DNA of 64,000 nucleotides from assembly GCA_026936325.1 (NCBI GenBank), contig JAPTHN010000011.1:29862501-29926500 (forward strand), read 5' to 3'. A program made the position numbers and the translations under genes. Below, in pieces: positions 1 to 10,698 of the stretch. The notes below the pieces were generated by a model. That model did not search any database. It was given only the letters and a program-made list of their open reading frames with translations, and had not been told where the DNA came from. Every line of letters starts with the position of its first letter. Position 1 is the first letter of the stretch. The DNA is from Platynereis dumerilii (Eukaryota > Annelida > Polychaeta > Phyllodocida > Nereididae).

Positions 1-911
1 AATGCATGATGTAATCAGTGTGGAGGTCAAGATAGGTTCTGAAAAACATCTAGCAATGGTTGCCACGATTCTTTCTTCAATTTTAATTTTGGCTAAAATT
101 TACATGCTTTTCCTATGAGTCATTACCGCAACAGTAGCAAATTGTTGCGGTAATGACGTGTTGCGGTAATGACAAATTCAGCTTTGGTATTTTTTTAAAG
201 AGGCCCAGCAGCACATAGAACATGGGAGGTAAAAGGAATGTGAACTAGAACAGCATCACTTCATGAAAGTTAAAGAAAAATTTCGCTGCATTCCTTTCTT
301 GTTTAATGTTTGTTGCGGTAATGACACATAGTAAACCTACTTGCTCAAATTAGGGGTTTTAAATGGACATAAAATCTCTTTCGCACATGTGATTTTCTTC
401 AGCAGACAACCTTGCTATCAAGCTGCTCGAGCAGTTGTATTATTTCATGTGACTGATGACATCACTTCTGACTTGTATAAGAAAATGAATGGTGCCAAAA
501 ATAGTACTATGTTCCGGTAATGACAAAGAAACTCAGGGACAGACTTTGCAGCTAATTTTCAAAATTCAATGGGGAGTAAAAAATTAAAGCAAGCCCATCA
601 TTTAAAGGACATTGTTTTGGCTACATTCATATTAAAATTATAGCATATTCAGCCAATTTTACAGATATAGCGAGGGTTGAATTCGCAGAAATGGGTGCAG
701 GGACATGCAAAAAACAGGTACAAGTGCGACTTTAGGCAGTAAAATATTGTCAAAAATATATATGAATGACGAAACTACCACTAAACATTTTTGCTTTGGT
801 CCTGCTTGCGACCACTAACTTAAAAAAAGTGATTAATAAGCATTTATTATTGATTTAATGTCATTTGAAGCCTAGGGACAGGAATAGGAACATTTCTGTA
901 GAATGACCCTG
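1..911. repeat. Left-edge repeat with five GTTGCGGTAATGAC motifs
   Basis: The 14-mer GTTGCGGTAATGAC occurs at 144-157, 160-173 and 312-325. It occurs inverted at 119-132, and with one mismatch at 511-524. No coding frame is visible. The right border is a guess: GTAGAATGACCC near 900-911 resembles the right terminus GTGGAATCTGCCC of the nested element at 11728-12791. The left end would lie outside the window. I infer a non-autonomous DNA transposon with repeated subterminal protein-binding motifs. The motif repeats are certain; the element and its border are not. Confidence 0.4.
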
Positions 912-1441
912 GTCTTCCTAATTTTCTTATTGGATGAAATACCTCAAGTCATTTAATTAGTTAGTTTATTGTCTCCTATGCTGCAAGGATATGATAAGCA
1001 CAGAATCACATGATTAACCATAACTGACACAAACAAAATATTTTTAAGCCAGTGACATCACGCGACCAAGTTGAAAGTCGATTTTGCAAACTGTCTGGAC
1101 CACCAAGTCACTGCATGTGGGAAGATTTTACAGTGGTGTCCTCTATGTGTAGGGTGTCCCCACCTTGTGTAAATGGTGATTTTTGTCTGACTAGTCTACC
1201 AGAGGGCGACGCCTGTCAGCTGTGTACCATGGAGGCAGACAGTCCATTTCTTTTCGTCAGATAAAAGATGATGAGGAGGCCAACTTTTCGCATCTATTAA
1301 ATCAACAACCGCATGCTACAACAGTATTATTTTTAATACACTATGCTGTCGCTTTGCTGAAAGCACCTAAAAGAGGCTAAAAGATAATTATTAATTACTG
1401 TGCATCGTCATCTCAAATTTTAAAAGTCACAAAACATGTTC
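912..1441. other. Non-coding stretch, nothing assigned
   Basis: This AT-rich stretch has a short open frame at 1052-1264 (70 codons) without recognisable protein features. A CTCF-like sequence, CCAGAGGGCG, lies at 1199-1208. Matched from 1196, it fits 12 of 14 positions of the bilaterian CTCF core. I see no gene. Confidence 0.3.
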
Positions 1442-1615
1442 TAAGGGGCCGACCAGACAATAGTTGGGGGGGGGGCTATGGACTGTACCCCCGGGACGAA
1501 CTTTTTTTTTCATTCGCGGTGCGTGCCCCCGCAGGTCTCGGGCCTCCTCGTGGCGGTGGGTGGTAACACTAAGGTGAAGACCTCTATCCTTAGTGGCCAA
1601 CATGAGACAGTGCGC

Positions 1616-2986
1616 ATGCACGGTGTGTCCCCTACCTTACAGGGGAATATCAATGAATATGTCATTTACCATGATTCCAAACCGGATCGTAGTCAACCGG
1701 GTTACCAAGGTGTGCGTCCCTCAGCGGGAAACCAGGCTGAGATCGAAAAATTTGCGACTGGACTACCAAGATTTCCACGGACAAGATCATCCTCGGATGA
1801 CTTGATTGACCCTGACCGCCCCTCACTCATGTCAAAAGGTGAAAATTGCCTCGTGATAACTGGTATTGAAAAACCACTAGAGGACCTATCAGCAATCGCT
1901 GTATACAAAATTGTTGCAGACATTTGTGACAACACAGTAGCAGATACAATAAAGCGTCAAGTCAATGGAACGTTTCTCATTCAACCACAGGATGACACAC
2001 AAAAAGAGAAATTGACATTTGTCAAAGAAATAGCGAATACACAAGTCTCCATTGAACCTTTCCAAAAACCAGGCAAAGGCATTATCTTCTCGAAAGAGAG
2101 CAAGACATGCTGAGACTCACAACTCACAAAGTGGTTCCGAAAACATGGTATTACCCAATTCAAACGTTTGTCCCAACGAAATGGTTATGAATCCATAAAA
2201 CAGACATTCAAAAATAACAATGTACCCAAGAAAGTACCTGTAGCTTTTGAAAAGTGCAGAGTTTGCCCACTCTTTCCCCGACCAAAACGCTGTTTCAATT
2301 GCCAATTGTATGGACATATCAGCACAACATGTAGACGGTTCACAATTTGTGCCAATTGTGGTGATCGAGATCACACTCACACGAGAGACAAACCATGCTT
2401 CAGGCCCCCACATTGTGTCAATTGCCGAGGGGACCACCCTGCGTTTAGCCACAACTGTGAAGTCTTCAAGAGAGAAAAAGAAATTGTACAATTTCAGATT
2501 GACACAGGATGTTCATTTCCTGAAGCCAAGCGCATAGTTCAACAGGACATGGACAAAACTGACCAAGACGCAGATTACCCAAGACCAGTTTTACATTCGT
2601 CACCACGGAGAAGGATTCAACTTTTTGAGAACCTTTTCAAGGATATGTTTGGGACAACGCCTTCACCAGACCGACCAAAGACGGGAGAAACTGTGAAATA
2701 TCCTGACTCTGACTTATGCATACCACCCAGTAAAAAGATTCAACAAAGTCAACCATCCTCTCCTTGTGCTCCACGGACAAAACTGTCACTCCAACAACCA
2801 AAGAAGAAAGAAACGGCTTCTGAGTACAAGAAACCATCCAAAATAACAAATCGAGACAGCTCAACAGACCAACCATTTCCTTGCACAGACAAGAGAAACA
2901 TGACAAGCAACAAAAAAAAACCTGTCACATCTCACAGACTTAACAAATCAAGAACCTTGACACAAACCAAGTATGTCTCTAAATAG
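1616..2986 (+). pseudogene. LINE ORF1 nucleic-acid-binding protein, one in-frame stop
   Basis: This is a gag-like ORF1 protein of the jockey/CR1/I type, a nucleic-acid chaperone that packages LINE RNA. The frame runs 456 codons from the first ATG inside the insertion (1616) and is interrupted once, by TGA at 2111-2113. The downstream part has three zinc knuckles in a row: CFNC..H..C, CANC..H..C with an unusually long last gap, and CVNC..H..C. A basic, Ser/Pro/Lys-rich tail follows. The block just before the knuckles (FPRPKRCFNCQLYGH) and just after (FKREKEIVQFQ) fits the family. The ATG at 1478 lies in the flanking MITE, so it is not the native start. With only one stop in 456 codons the insertion looks fairly young. 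Readthrough is possible but not suggested by anything visible. Confidence 0.8.
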
Positions 2987-3038
2987 CCCACTCAGGTGCT
3001 GATGAGACGTAAAAAATCAACTCACTCACTCACTCACT
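2983..3038 (+). repeat. LINE 3' end and CTCA tail
   Basis: The 39 nt from 2983 match the 3' end of the SINE on the opposite strand (6854-6892) at 32 positions, followed here by a CTCA simple tail. This is the segment a partner reverse transcriptase would recognise. Confidence 0.65.
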
Positions 3039-3265
3039 CATTCGCGGTGCGTCGACGAACAATTTTTTTGTTTGCGAACGCGCGACAAACTTTTTTATCG
3101 GAATTTTAATATTATGGTACCCTAGCTACAGGTGGAAACAAACTTTTTTTTTATATCCATGTGCTGAAGAAACTTTTTTTTCAGTGTCAAGCGGAAAACA
3201 ATCTTCTTTTTTTTTCACCAAATATCCATAGTCCCCCCTCCAAAGATCATCTGGTCGGCCCCTAA

Positions 3266-4300
3266 TGTTATGGAAAGGCTGCTAAATGACGAGCTGGAAA
3301 AATCCTTACTGTTGAAAACAATGATAACTCGACAGATTCTGATCCAACTTTTGTGTACAGACCTCATTAATTTTTTTTTCATTCCATAAACTGGCCAGAC
3401 TTTTCTGAACACATTAGGCCTATGCTTGTTTACATCTTAACAGGTGTATTTTTAGGACAATCGAATATATATTGCTTCTTTAATAAATAGGTCTAAAGGA
3501 CGGATATCTGTATTGCTCTACTTAATGACCACCACCTAGATATGATTTTGATCACATTTTTTTGCATTTTTGTTCAGAATAATGGGATAAGAAGATCATT
3601 TGTATTTTTTTTTACAAAAGTGTACGTAACAGTCGTAACTCTAATATTTAGTTAGGTATTGGCAGATATTAATTAGTAAACTCAAGTGAAGTCATCCTAA
3701 TTGCACAAGAATTACAATAATTGACCGTTAAAAGTAGGTCAAATGGCACCTCGTTGTTGCACTCTCTCTATCTCTCTCGTATACCTCTCTAATAGTCTCT
3801 ATGAACTCAAAACTCTTTTGCAGAGTTATAAGCCGACAAGGCAGTGTTATAGCCCTATCTGAAAAACAGCCCCCCCCCCCCCCAAAAAAAAATGGAATGT
3901 ACAGAACAAGTTGTATGATAATTTTTTTGTATATCACCTCTGTAATTGTGCAAACTCATTAATTTGAGTTTTAAGTGAAACATTTTAATCATGCGAACTT
4001 CATTGATTTATAAATATAAGATGGGAAGCCAGCACATTTGCCCACAAATATGTGCCTCGTCCAAATCCTGCTGGTGAAATGTGAGCCTATCCAAATAGTG
4101 GTCCATATCTGTGTTTGTTATTTTATTGATTTGATGGACATTTCATTGGGGAAGGACTGAGGTTTGCTATTTCATTTTATTTTTGTTAATGAATGATGTT
4201 TGGTTTAGCTCTGGGTCCGAGCTTCTTGTCTTGGCCAATGACTGCAGGGGCAGTGTGTATAGGCACAACAGCGACAGTGACAGCAGGTCCATATCAGACA
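3266..4300. other. Non-coding stretch, nothing assigned
   Basis: This is AT-rich sequence with homopolymer runs, including a C-run next to an A-run at about 3870-3890. It holds one TAGGCCTA at 3415-3422. An open frame on the plus strand at about 4190-4330 ends in a CAGA simple repeat and is too short to call. I see no gene. Confidence 0.3.
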
Positions 4301-5544
4301 GACAGACAGACAATGACATTTTATTAACATAAATGATACATTTATATATTTATACAGAGGTTACGTAACTATTCTTTTTCTGACAAAGTATATATATATA
4401 TATCATTCATGGGGAGACCCCTCTAAGGCCTAATGGCCGCTATCAAGGGGCCACCCAGAAAATATGATACCTAATGCTCTGGAACCTCCTGAGAAAAAAA
4501 TAACTAACCCATAGTATATGCGTAAAAACACTAGCATATTGTCTTAAAAATGTTCGCATGAAGCCTAAAAAAAAAAAAAATTATAATAATTTTCGGATAA
4601 TTGACAACAATGACACCACGAAGTGTTAACTAAGGTATCTAGCCACGTTAAAACAAGAATATCCCCAGATGTATACAAAATGATTAATCATAAAACTGCT
4701 TTTAACTGTATAGGATGAAGTTCACACCATTATCAAATATGAGCCAAAGGCATTCCCACATTTGAGCAAGAAAAGGTGCTGCAACATTCCATTATCAAAT
4801 TGTTTACTGAATAAAGAGAAAACCACATGAAAATTTTACAGTGAAGGAGAAAAAGATCAAATGATTAAATGAACTATATATACACAAAATGTAATGCATT
4901 TTGAAACAAAATACCAGTTGGAAACCTTAAAGCAGTAAATATCCATCCTGACACCAATGACTTCACACACCAAAAAAGAGACAAAAAGATACATATATAC
5001 ATCTATATTTCAGGATAGTAGCTCAACAGTTTACACAGACTTGTCAAACAAACCATGTAAGTGGTCACAAATAGAACAGCCAGTCACAATTTGCCATATC
5101 AGACAAATTCATAAATTAAACCATTTCTGACTTTATGTAATTCATACTCATAATAAAGGTGGTCTACATTATTTCATAGACGCTTCAGCGTTATTCAACT
5201 CACAGATTTAAATACAGCTGCATGTTGAAGTCATTAAATGAAAATCACATGTCAAATGTTGCATGACATTTTCAACTACAGGAAAAGCCTGATGACCTTT
5301 CAGAACCATACACAACCTGGTATATTACCTTTTTTTTTTTTTTTTAAAAAGCAGATTTGGAAACCTTTAAAAATTCCAAACACAGAAGGGAGATGTGAAC
5401 ACATGTCGCAGAATTCAGGCACTTTCATTATTCTTTAATAAAAATCACATGTCAAAGATGTTTGACAATTTCACTTTAAAAATATCATCACAAAGAAGCT
5501 TGGTAATCAGCGAATAATTTTTTTAATTTTATTATTGATGAAAG
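4291..5544 (-). other. Possible 3' UTR of a minus-strand host gene
   Basis: This stretch lies between the stop codon of the candidate terminal exon (5545-5547) and a minus-strand AATAAA signal at 4320-4325, with a CAGA repeat (4291-4312) beside it. It contains a TA run at about 4389-4402 and two diverged copies (near 5240-5275 and 5440-5475) of sequence from the end of the terminal exon. It is a UTR only if the exon is real. Another AATAAA on the minus strand lies just after the stop (5528-5533). Confidence 0.25.
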
Positions 5545-5600
5545 TCACATGCCACGGATGGCATTTTCAACCTCATCTGGGCGGGTCATCCCAACAAGTC
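5545..5600 (-). CDS. Candidate terminal exon of an unrecognised host gene
   Basis: Read on the minus strand, an acceptor ending TGCTGCAG is followed by an open frame ending GLVGMTRPDEVENAIRGM and a TGA stop at 5545-5547. The segment is more GC-rich than its surroundings. A second acceptor (CTGCAG after TTTCTGGTGA) would extend the exon to 5616 and add five residues (AASAA). The acceptor at 5600 is in phase with the donor of the candidate exon at 8049-8090, which shares a codon for Gly. I do not recognise the protein family. The C-terminus is a little like that of aldo/keto reductases, but that is only an impression. The exon could be chance; transcript data are needed. Confidence 0.3.
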
Positions 5601-5616
5601 CTGCAGCACTTGCAGC

Positions 5617-6413
5617 CTGCAGTCACCAGAAAGCGTGGTCTTAATGTTTGTACAAGAGATAGTGCTCAGTTAATGTCATTATAGTTGCAGAGGCGACTAT
5701 TGAATATGATGGACTCAGAATTTTGGCGATATCAACGGTGCAATTTTAAAAAGTTACATATGTATTTATTATTACTCATTTAATGCCTTAATTGATACAA
5801 AAGTGAAAATTGTTGAATGTCTTCCATTTTCCTTAACCGGCCGCTGTGATTAAGAAGACTATTCAGTGCTTCAAAACTGTATGTCAATAAGGTTACTTAG
5901 ACAGTCTCATCTCGTCATTACATCTGCCCTTTAATAAGGTCGGTCTAAAGATGAGCACGATTGGGCAATATGATATTGACACGAGGCCTATATACGTCAA
6001 CTCCAAAATAAGGAATAAACTGAATGACTACTATTCACTGCTCAAGGGATAATTCAGTCATCTCAGAAATCAACATGGTCACTCTCCATGTATCGATGAA
6101 TGGACCTGTTTGTAACATTAAATTGGATTAGATTAACAAACAGAGCCATGCTGTGCTGTACTTCACTTTTAACGTAAACTGACTGCAATGAGCCCCCAAG
6201 GACAACCCCCCCCCCCTCCCTGATTGTATCAGCCCCCTCCAGGCCTCAGTCACCCTACCCTTATCGAATTAATGGAATTAGTAAGGCAAATGTCCAAATA
6301 TCGGATACAATCATCTAAAAGAGCCCGTTGGCCACATGTCCACAATTTATGTTGTATCTTGACGGAATACAATTTTATAAATGTTTCATGAAACCGTGTT
6401 TGAAGGTTTGTTC
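5617..6413. other. Non-coding stretch, nothing assigned
   Basis: If the two exon candidates are real, this is intron. It contains a C-rich run near 6207-6220 and no recognisable gene or element. Confidence 0.3.
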
Positions 6414-6790
6414 TGATACCGCTGTTATCGTTTGAGTATCCCCGTTTAGAGGGGTAAAACTTTTCACCCTCTCTCCAGACACTCTGAGAAAGTTTTGGTT
6501 GTTAAAAAGCCATTACCATGAGGACATTTCCCTTATGTGTTTATCCCATTTATAGCCATTACCCTCCCAAATATAGGCCAATTGATAAACTGGGCTTTGT
6601 TTTCTTCAATCAATGACCCAACATAGAGAGGTCAAGCAGCATCCTACATTGTATCTCTGTCTTGTTGGGGACAGGGCTACTACGGGGGTAATGGTTTTTT
6701 AACAACCCAAACTTTCTGTAATCCTCTGAAAGAAGGGTGAAAAGTTTTACCCTTCCAAATGGGGATACTTTAACGATAACAGCGGTATCA
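6414..6790. mobile_element. 377-bp MITE with ~104-bp inverted repeats
   Basis: The left arm (6414-6517) starts TGATACCGCTGTTATCG, and the right arm (6687-6790) is its diverged reverse complement. The loop of about 170 bp is non-coding. I could not find a clear target duplication, so the superfamily is open. Confidence 0.7.
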
Positions 6791-6848
6791 CAGTAACTGA
6801 CATTTCCAAAATTATATGGCTAGTCTTTCTCCTAAGGGCGCATAACGT

Positions 6849-7088
6849 TGTTTGTTGGTGTTTTACGCCTCTGCAGGACCTTAGTGGGCTATATCGAGGC
6901 AGGCGATCACCGTATGATGATGAGATGAGAAGACTGAGTCTGGCACATACCCTGTTAATTCAGGGATGCCCAGGGTCTTTCAGTTGCCCCAGCATAGAAC
7001 ACTGGATACAACCCGCCTCCATTTAATGTCCCATGGGCTCGGACTAAAGTGAGTTCCCGAGGTGAGATTTGAACCCACGCCCTCAAAG
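6849..7088 (-). mobile_element. tRNA-derived SINE, 5'-truncated, with LINE-like 3' end
   Basis: On the minus strand the element starts just upstream of a pol III B-box-like GGTTCAAATCTC (7064-7075), runs through a body of about 170 bp, and ends with an AACA-rich tail. Flanking 18-bp and 17-bp direct repeats (6831-6848 and 7089-7105, about three differences) look like a diverged target duplication. No A box is visible, so the tRNA-like head is truncated. Its 3' 39 nt (6854-6892) match the 3' end of the ORF1-only LINE at 2983-3021 at 32 positions. A SINE borrowing the 3' end of the LINE that moves it is an established arrangement. Confidence 0.7.
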
Positions 7089-7206
7089 CCAAGGACGCAC
7101 AACGTAAAAACTATGTTATTCATTGGTGGAGAGTTTGTCTTTATTGCATAGAAATGCATGGTAGAAAATATGTTGCTGTAGTGTGAACACAATGCTAAGA
7201 TTTTTT

Positions 7207-7327
7207 CACAATGTTGTCACAATGTTGTCACAATGTTGTCACAATGTTGCCACAATGTTGTCACAATGTTGTCACAATGTTGCCACAATGTTGCCACAAT
7301 GTTGCCACAATGTTGCCACAATGTTGC
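7207..7327. repeat. 11-bp minisatellite, 11 copies
   Basis: The unit CACAATGTTGY is repeated eleven times head to tail with T/C variation at the last base. Its length gives apparent Cys/His-rich open frames on both strands, which I reject as genes. Confidence 0.95.
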
Positions 7328-8048
7328 TTGTTAACATCATATCTTGGCATTTCTTCGCAATGTTGTGATGTCATTTCTAAGTAATTTACACCAACAATGT
7401 TGATGCAACGTAGATGTGCCGATTGCGATGTCATTTTTATACGCACAAAGCTGTTTCGCAATGACCGATAGACATAAATGTATGATGAAATCGTAAGGGT
7501 TGTCGAGACCATCTCTTTAAAACAATCTTGAATGACTTTGGCCCTTGTCTATGCAGAATGTTCTGACGATATTTGTGCAAAAAACAAAAGAGAAGTATTG
7601 AGGCATTTCATTTTCGTTCTGGTCAACATGGGATATTCTTCCCACTTTGTTCAGATTTTGGTGGATCACGTTATATTTTGGTTGGATGAAGATTTGGTCC
7701 ACACCCAGTTTCATGTTGTTGTATTCCTGGAGGGGGCACCACAGGTCATCTGGTGTTCTGTGTCAAAACAAGAAGTTCAGGGGGAGCCACAGGGGCATGG
7801 CGCCAAATTTGGTCTCCTGTTGGTTAGTGCAATGTTTGCAGATGAGGCAAGCTGTAACTGAAACCCAAGTTTACCCGACTAACATCAGTAGATATTGGTT
7901 ATGGACATGTCACATATGACAGATGTGTGGCAATGTGGAAGTTGACTTGTTCAATAGAATACTAATGAAAAATTCATTTTCGGAAAAAGCCAAATTTATT
8001 TCCTATATTCTAAAATGAAATTCTTAATTTGCTTCCAATCAGTCTTAC
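7328..8048. other. Non-coding stretch with two overlapping spurious frames
   Basis: Open frames at 7532-7861 (+) and 7517-7714 (-) overlap and show no domain. The segment at 7720-7850 reads like a dispersed repeat, but I cannot name it. Confidence 0.25.
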
Positions 8049-8090
8049 CAATCTCATCTACAAAGAGGCTTGGTTTGCTTTTTTTTTGGA
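8049..8090 (-). CDS. Candidate 42-nt micro-exon on the minus strand
   Basis: A pyrimidine-rich acceptor CTTCTCTCACACAG and a strong donor GTAAGA bracket exactly 42 nt that are open in one frame and read QKKSKPSLFVDEI plus a split Gly codon. The exon is symmetric (phase 1 in, phase 1 out), and its donor phase matches the acceptor at 5600. The product is unknown. Two good splice signals around a 42-nt frame can arise by chance in 64 kb, so this is only a candidate. Confidence 0.28.
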
Positions 8091-8099
8091 CTGTGTGAG

Positions 8100-9387
8100 A
8101 GAAGTGCACTATGTGGGCTATTCACGATTGTATCAGTGCACTTCTTAGCTTATTGACACAGGTATGGCCAGTTGTCCTACTTCTTAGTGTCTTAATTATG
8201 AATAATTCATTTTCTCGATTTATTCGGTACATTTGAAACGTTTTAAGTTATTTTGGAAACTGGTCGAAGCCTTGATTCGAAACTGGAGATAACTTTGATG
8301 ACTAGAAGTGCCCCAAACCTAATTTCTATTGGCCCTCATTGAGACCTGCATCGGGTAATTTACCCAGTTTGCTTTTACTCTCGTTTTTGAGCGTATCTTT
8401 TGTTATCCGGAGATAATCTGGAACGTTGACATAATTATTGTTGTATTATTGGAAAGAGGACCTGATAGTGGGCATGGTCACTTATATCAGTTGAAATATC
8501 AAGTAGTGGTGAAAAGGCGATAGGTCAATAACACAGAATAGGTCAGGGTGGTCAGAGTGGATAGGGCCCAGGGCACCAGAAGGGCATCACAATAAACACA
8601 CAGTGCCCCCCTTCACCCCCCCCCCTCAAGGCAAGTTGGCTTTTCCCCCAGGCAGCTCCTCCCTGCTCCACTCAAGATATGATTCATATATACTTAAAAT
8701 AAGACACTATATTTCTCCAACATAGCAATTTCGCTCAGCCCAATCAGACCCTGATTATCGTAGATTACTAATAACCCAGCTTGATACAATGAGATAGGCT
8801 GATATCATCTCTAATAGCAACCTGTCACAGTGTTAGTTATGTGAGCTGCCAGGTTATTCTTGATGCGGGTAAAAGAAATTATGATGGCACAATATATTGA
8901 CTTTATCTCAGACACCTGCCACTAACTATATACTTAAGTTAGAAACGGACTGAGATGTTTCTATTTTCTTCTATAAATCTTATGTCCCTGAAATATATAA
9001 GAAGGTAAATGACCGTCTTGGACCCAGCCATCCTAATCATAAAATGGGCAATGACCCTCTCAGCCTGATATTTGCCATTAGTTATTTTTGACATGAACAT
9101 TAATCATTGACGTTTTCAAATATTTAAACTTTGCAACAGAAAAAAGCCAGACCTCAACACATTGTGTATATCTACCTCAAAATATTTTGTTGGTAACACA
9201 CTTCACAGTGACTGAATCTTCAAAAAGGAATGCGTTGTACCCCCCCCCCACAACCCCCCCCCCGTTCTTTAAGAATCAAATCCTATAGACCAGTTTAAAA
9301 TATGGAGGATTCGAGATTTCTTCAGTTCTTCGACTTGTTGGACAATATGGTTGCTAAACTGAATCATTGATGGTTTGTTACTGACAC
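8100..9387. other. Non-coding stretch, nothing assigned
   Basis: This is AT-rich sequence with C-runs at about 8608-8625 and 9240-9262. I found no further exon that joins the minus-strand candidates. Confidence 0.3.
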
Positions 9388-10617
9388 CACAATTCCGTGA
9401 CCGTTGAGAGCGAAGTAAGGTTTTATGATGGATTTGTCATCTTTAAAGGTTTATCTAAAAATTGAGCGGGGGCGACCCTCCCAAAAGTGCGGGCTAACTC
9501 CGTGAGAGGCCTAAATCCAAAATGGCCGCCACCGAACCTTCCGAAATGCTATTTTCAATGGTTTGAGCTATAGTGATTTGCAATACATCAATTTTGGGGT
9601 TTGTTTGGTCAAGGAATTCATAACTGGGGGTATATGGGTGATTTGACCCATTTTTGACCTAAAAATCAAAGATGGCGGCCAGTTTTCACTGGAAATCTGA
9701 TTTTTTTCAATGTTTCTCATATTCCTTCAACATAAGCACCTCGTGATAGGTTGAACCATGTAGATTTTTGTTGCTTGACTATGTTTATGAAGTTTTGATC
9801 ATATTTGAGTAATTTTGATGGACAGAAGGTTAATAATGACTGGTTAATGAGGGCATGGTTCCAGACAAACTTCGTTAAATATGTGCTTTTCAATGGCTTG
9901 GGCTACAATGATGTTCAATACATGGGTTTTGGGGTTTTATGGGCCAAGGAATCCATATCTGGGGTTGATTTGATGATTAGAAGGCTTGAGACTGAATAAA
10001 TCACAAAGAGGTTCCTGATATTGCATGGAAGAGTGTTTTTCTTCAACATACAGGTGTTTTCTCTTCAACAAACCAGAACAAACTGATGATTGTCAGGGAC
10101 AGACTATAGAATTTTATGAATTTAGATGTCATTTTAAAAGTCCCTCTGAGAGACCAACTCAATTTCATGAATCAGTTAGTGTACATGTAGTTGTTATGGA
10201 GAAATGGCTACAAGTAATTCTTTGAAGAAGGTTTCATAATTTTATAGTTCATCACTTCTCGGTTTAATTTTTATGCCCTGTTGACCATGGTTACAATGCC
10301 CTTTGAACCATTAACTACACAAGCTACTGTACTGCTAGTATTTCATCAACGCAAGGGATAAAACCTGAAACAATATCTGACAATATTTGTGTTCGTAAAA
10401 CAAGTGTTCATGTTGGATATCATTTTTTAAAAAGTGGTTCCAGGAGAGAAGTATTTGTAACAAATGACTCAATAAATATGGATTAAAGATTTTTCCTGAA
10501 CATTCTGTTGTGTAGCATAAACCTTATGACATCTCATGGTTACAACCTCAAAGTTCGCGAGTGAGCTATTTTTTCTCTGAGAATTACATTATATTGACGA
10601 GAGATTGTTTTGGATCC

Positions 10618-10698
10618 AATTCTGCATTGAAACCGTCTCTTGTCAATTCTACATTGAAACCGTCTCTTGTCAACTCTGCATTGAAACCGTCTCTTGTC
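10618..10698. repeat. 27-bp tandem repeat, three copies
   Basis: Three head-to-tail 27-bp units have few differences. Because 27 is divisible by three, a 62-codon frame (10561-10749) reads NSALKPSLV-type repeats. No start context or neighbour suggests that it is translated. Confidence 0.9.

Larger units (their letters stand above)
1525..3038 (+). mobile_element. ORF1-only LINE (half-LINE) insertion
   Basis: The insertion is bounded by a perfect 14-bp target duplication, CATTCGCGGTGCGT (1511-1524 and 3039-3052), and interrupts the older MITE. It contains a short leader, ORF1 and a 3' end with a CTCA repeat tail (3021-3038), but no endonuclease or reverse transcriptase. The duplication sits directly at the two ends, so the element entered the genome in this form. 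It must have been moved by the machinery of another LINE. The layout resembles mammalian HAL1 elements, which carry only ORF1. The alternative is a copy made from an internally deleted transcript. Confidence 0.75.
1445..3262. mobile_element. Harbinger-like MITE, split by a LINE insertion
   Basis: A perfect 13-bp terminal inverted repeat, GGGGCCGACCAGA, is at 1445-1457 and inverted at 3250-3262. It is flanked on both sides by TAA (1442-1444 and 3263-3265). A 3-bp TWA target duplication is typical of PIF/Harbinger transposons. Inside the ends lie G-rich runs and several copies of an AAACTTTTTTT-type stretch. Without the LINE at 1525-3038 the MITE would be only about 290 bp, so it encodes nothing and depended on a transposase elsewhere. 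The superfamily call rests only on the TSD length and sequence. Confidence 0.65.

Noticed and set aside
1052-1264. 70-codon frame with several Cys
   Set aside because: No regular Cys spacing, no signal peptide and no splice support.
4190-4330. Plus-strand frame with a possible acceptor (TTTGGTTTAG) and a Ser/Asp/Arg-rich end
   Set aside because: Its end is partly a CAGA simple repeat, the donor or stop context is weak, and it overlaps the presumed minus-strand 3' UTR.
7064-7075. A functional tRNA gene
   Set aside because: Only a B-box-like word is present; there is no A box or cloverleaf, and the sequence continues as a SINE.
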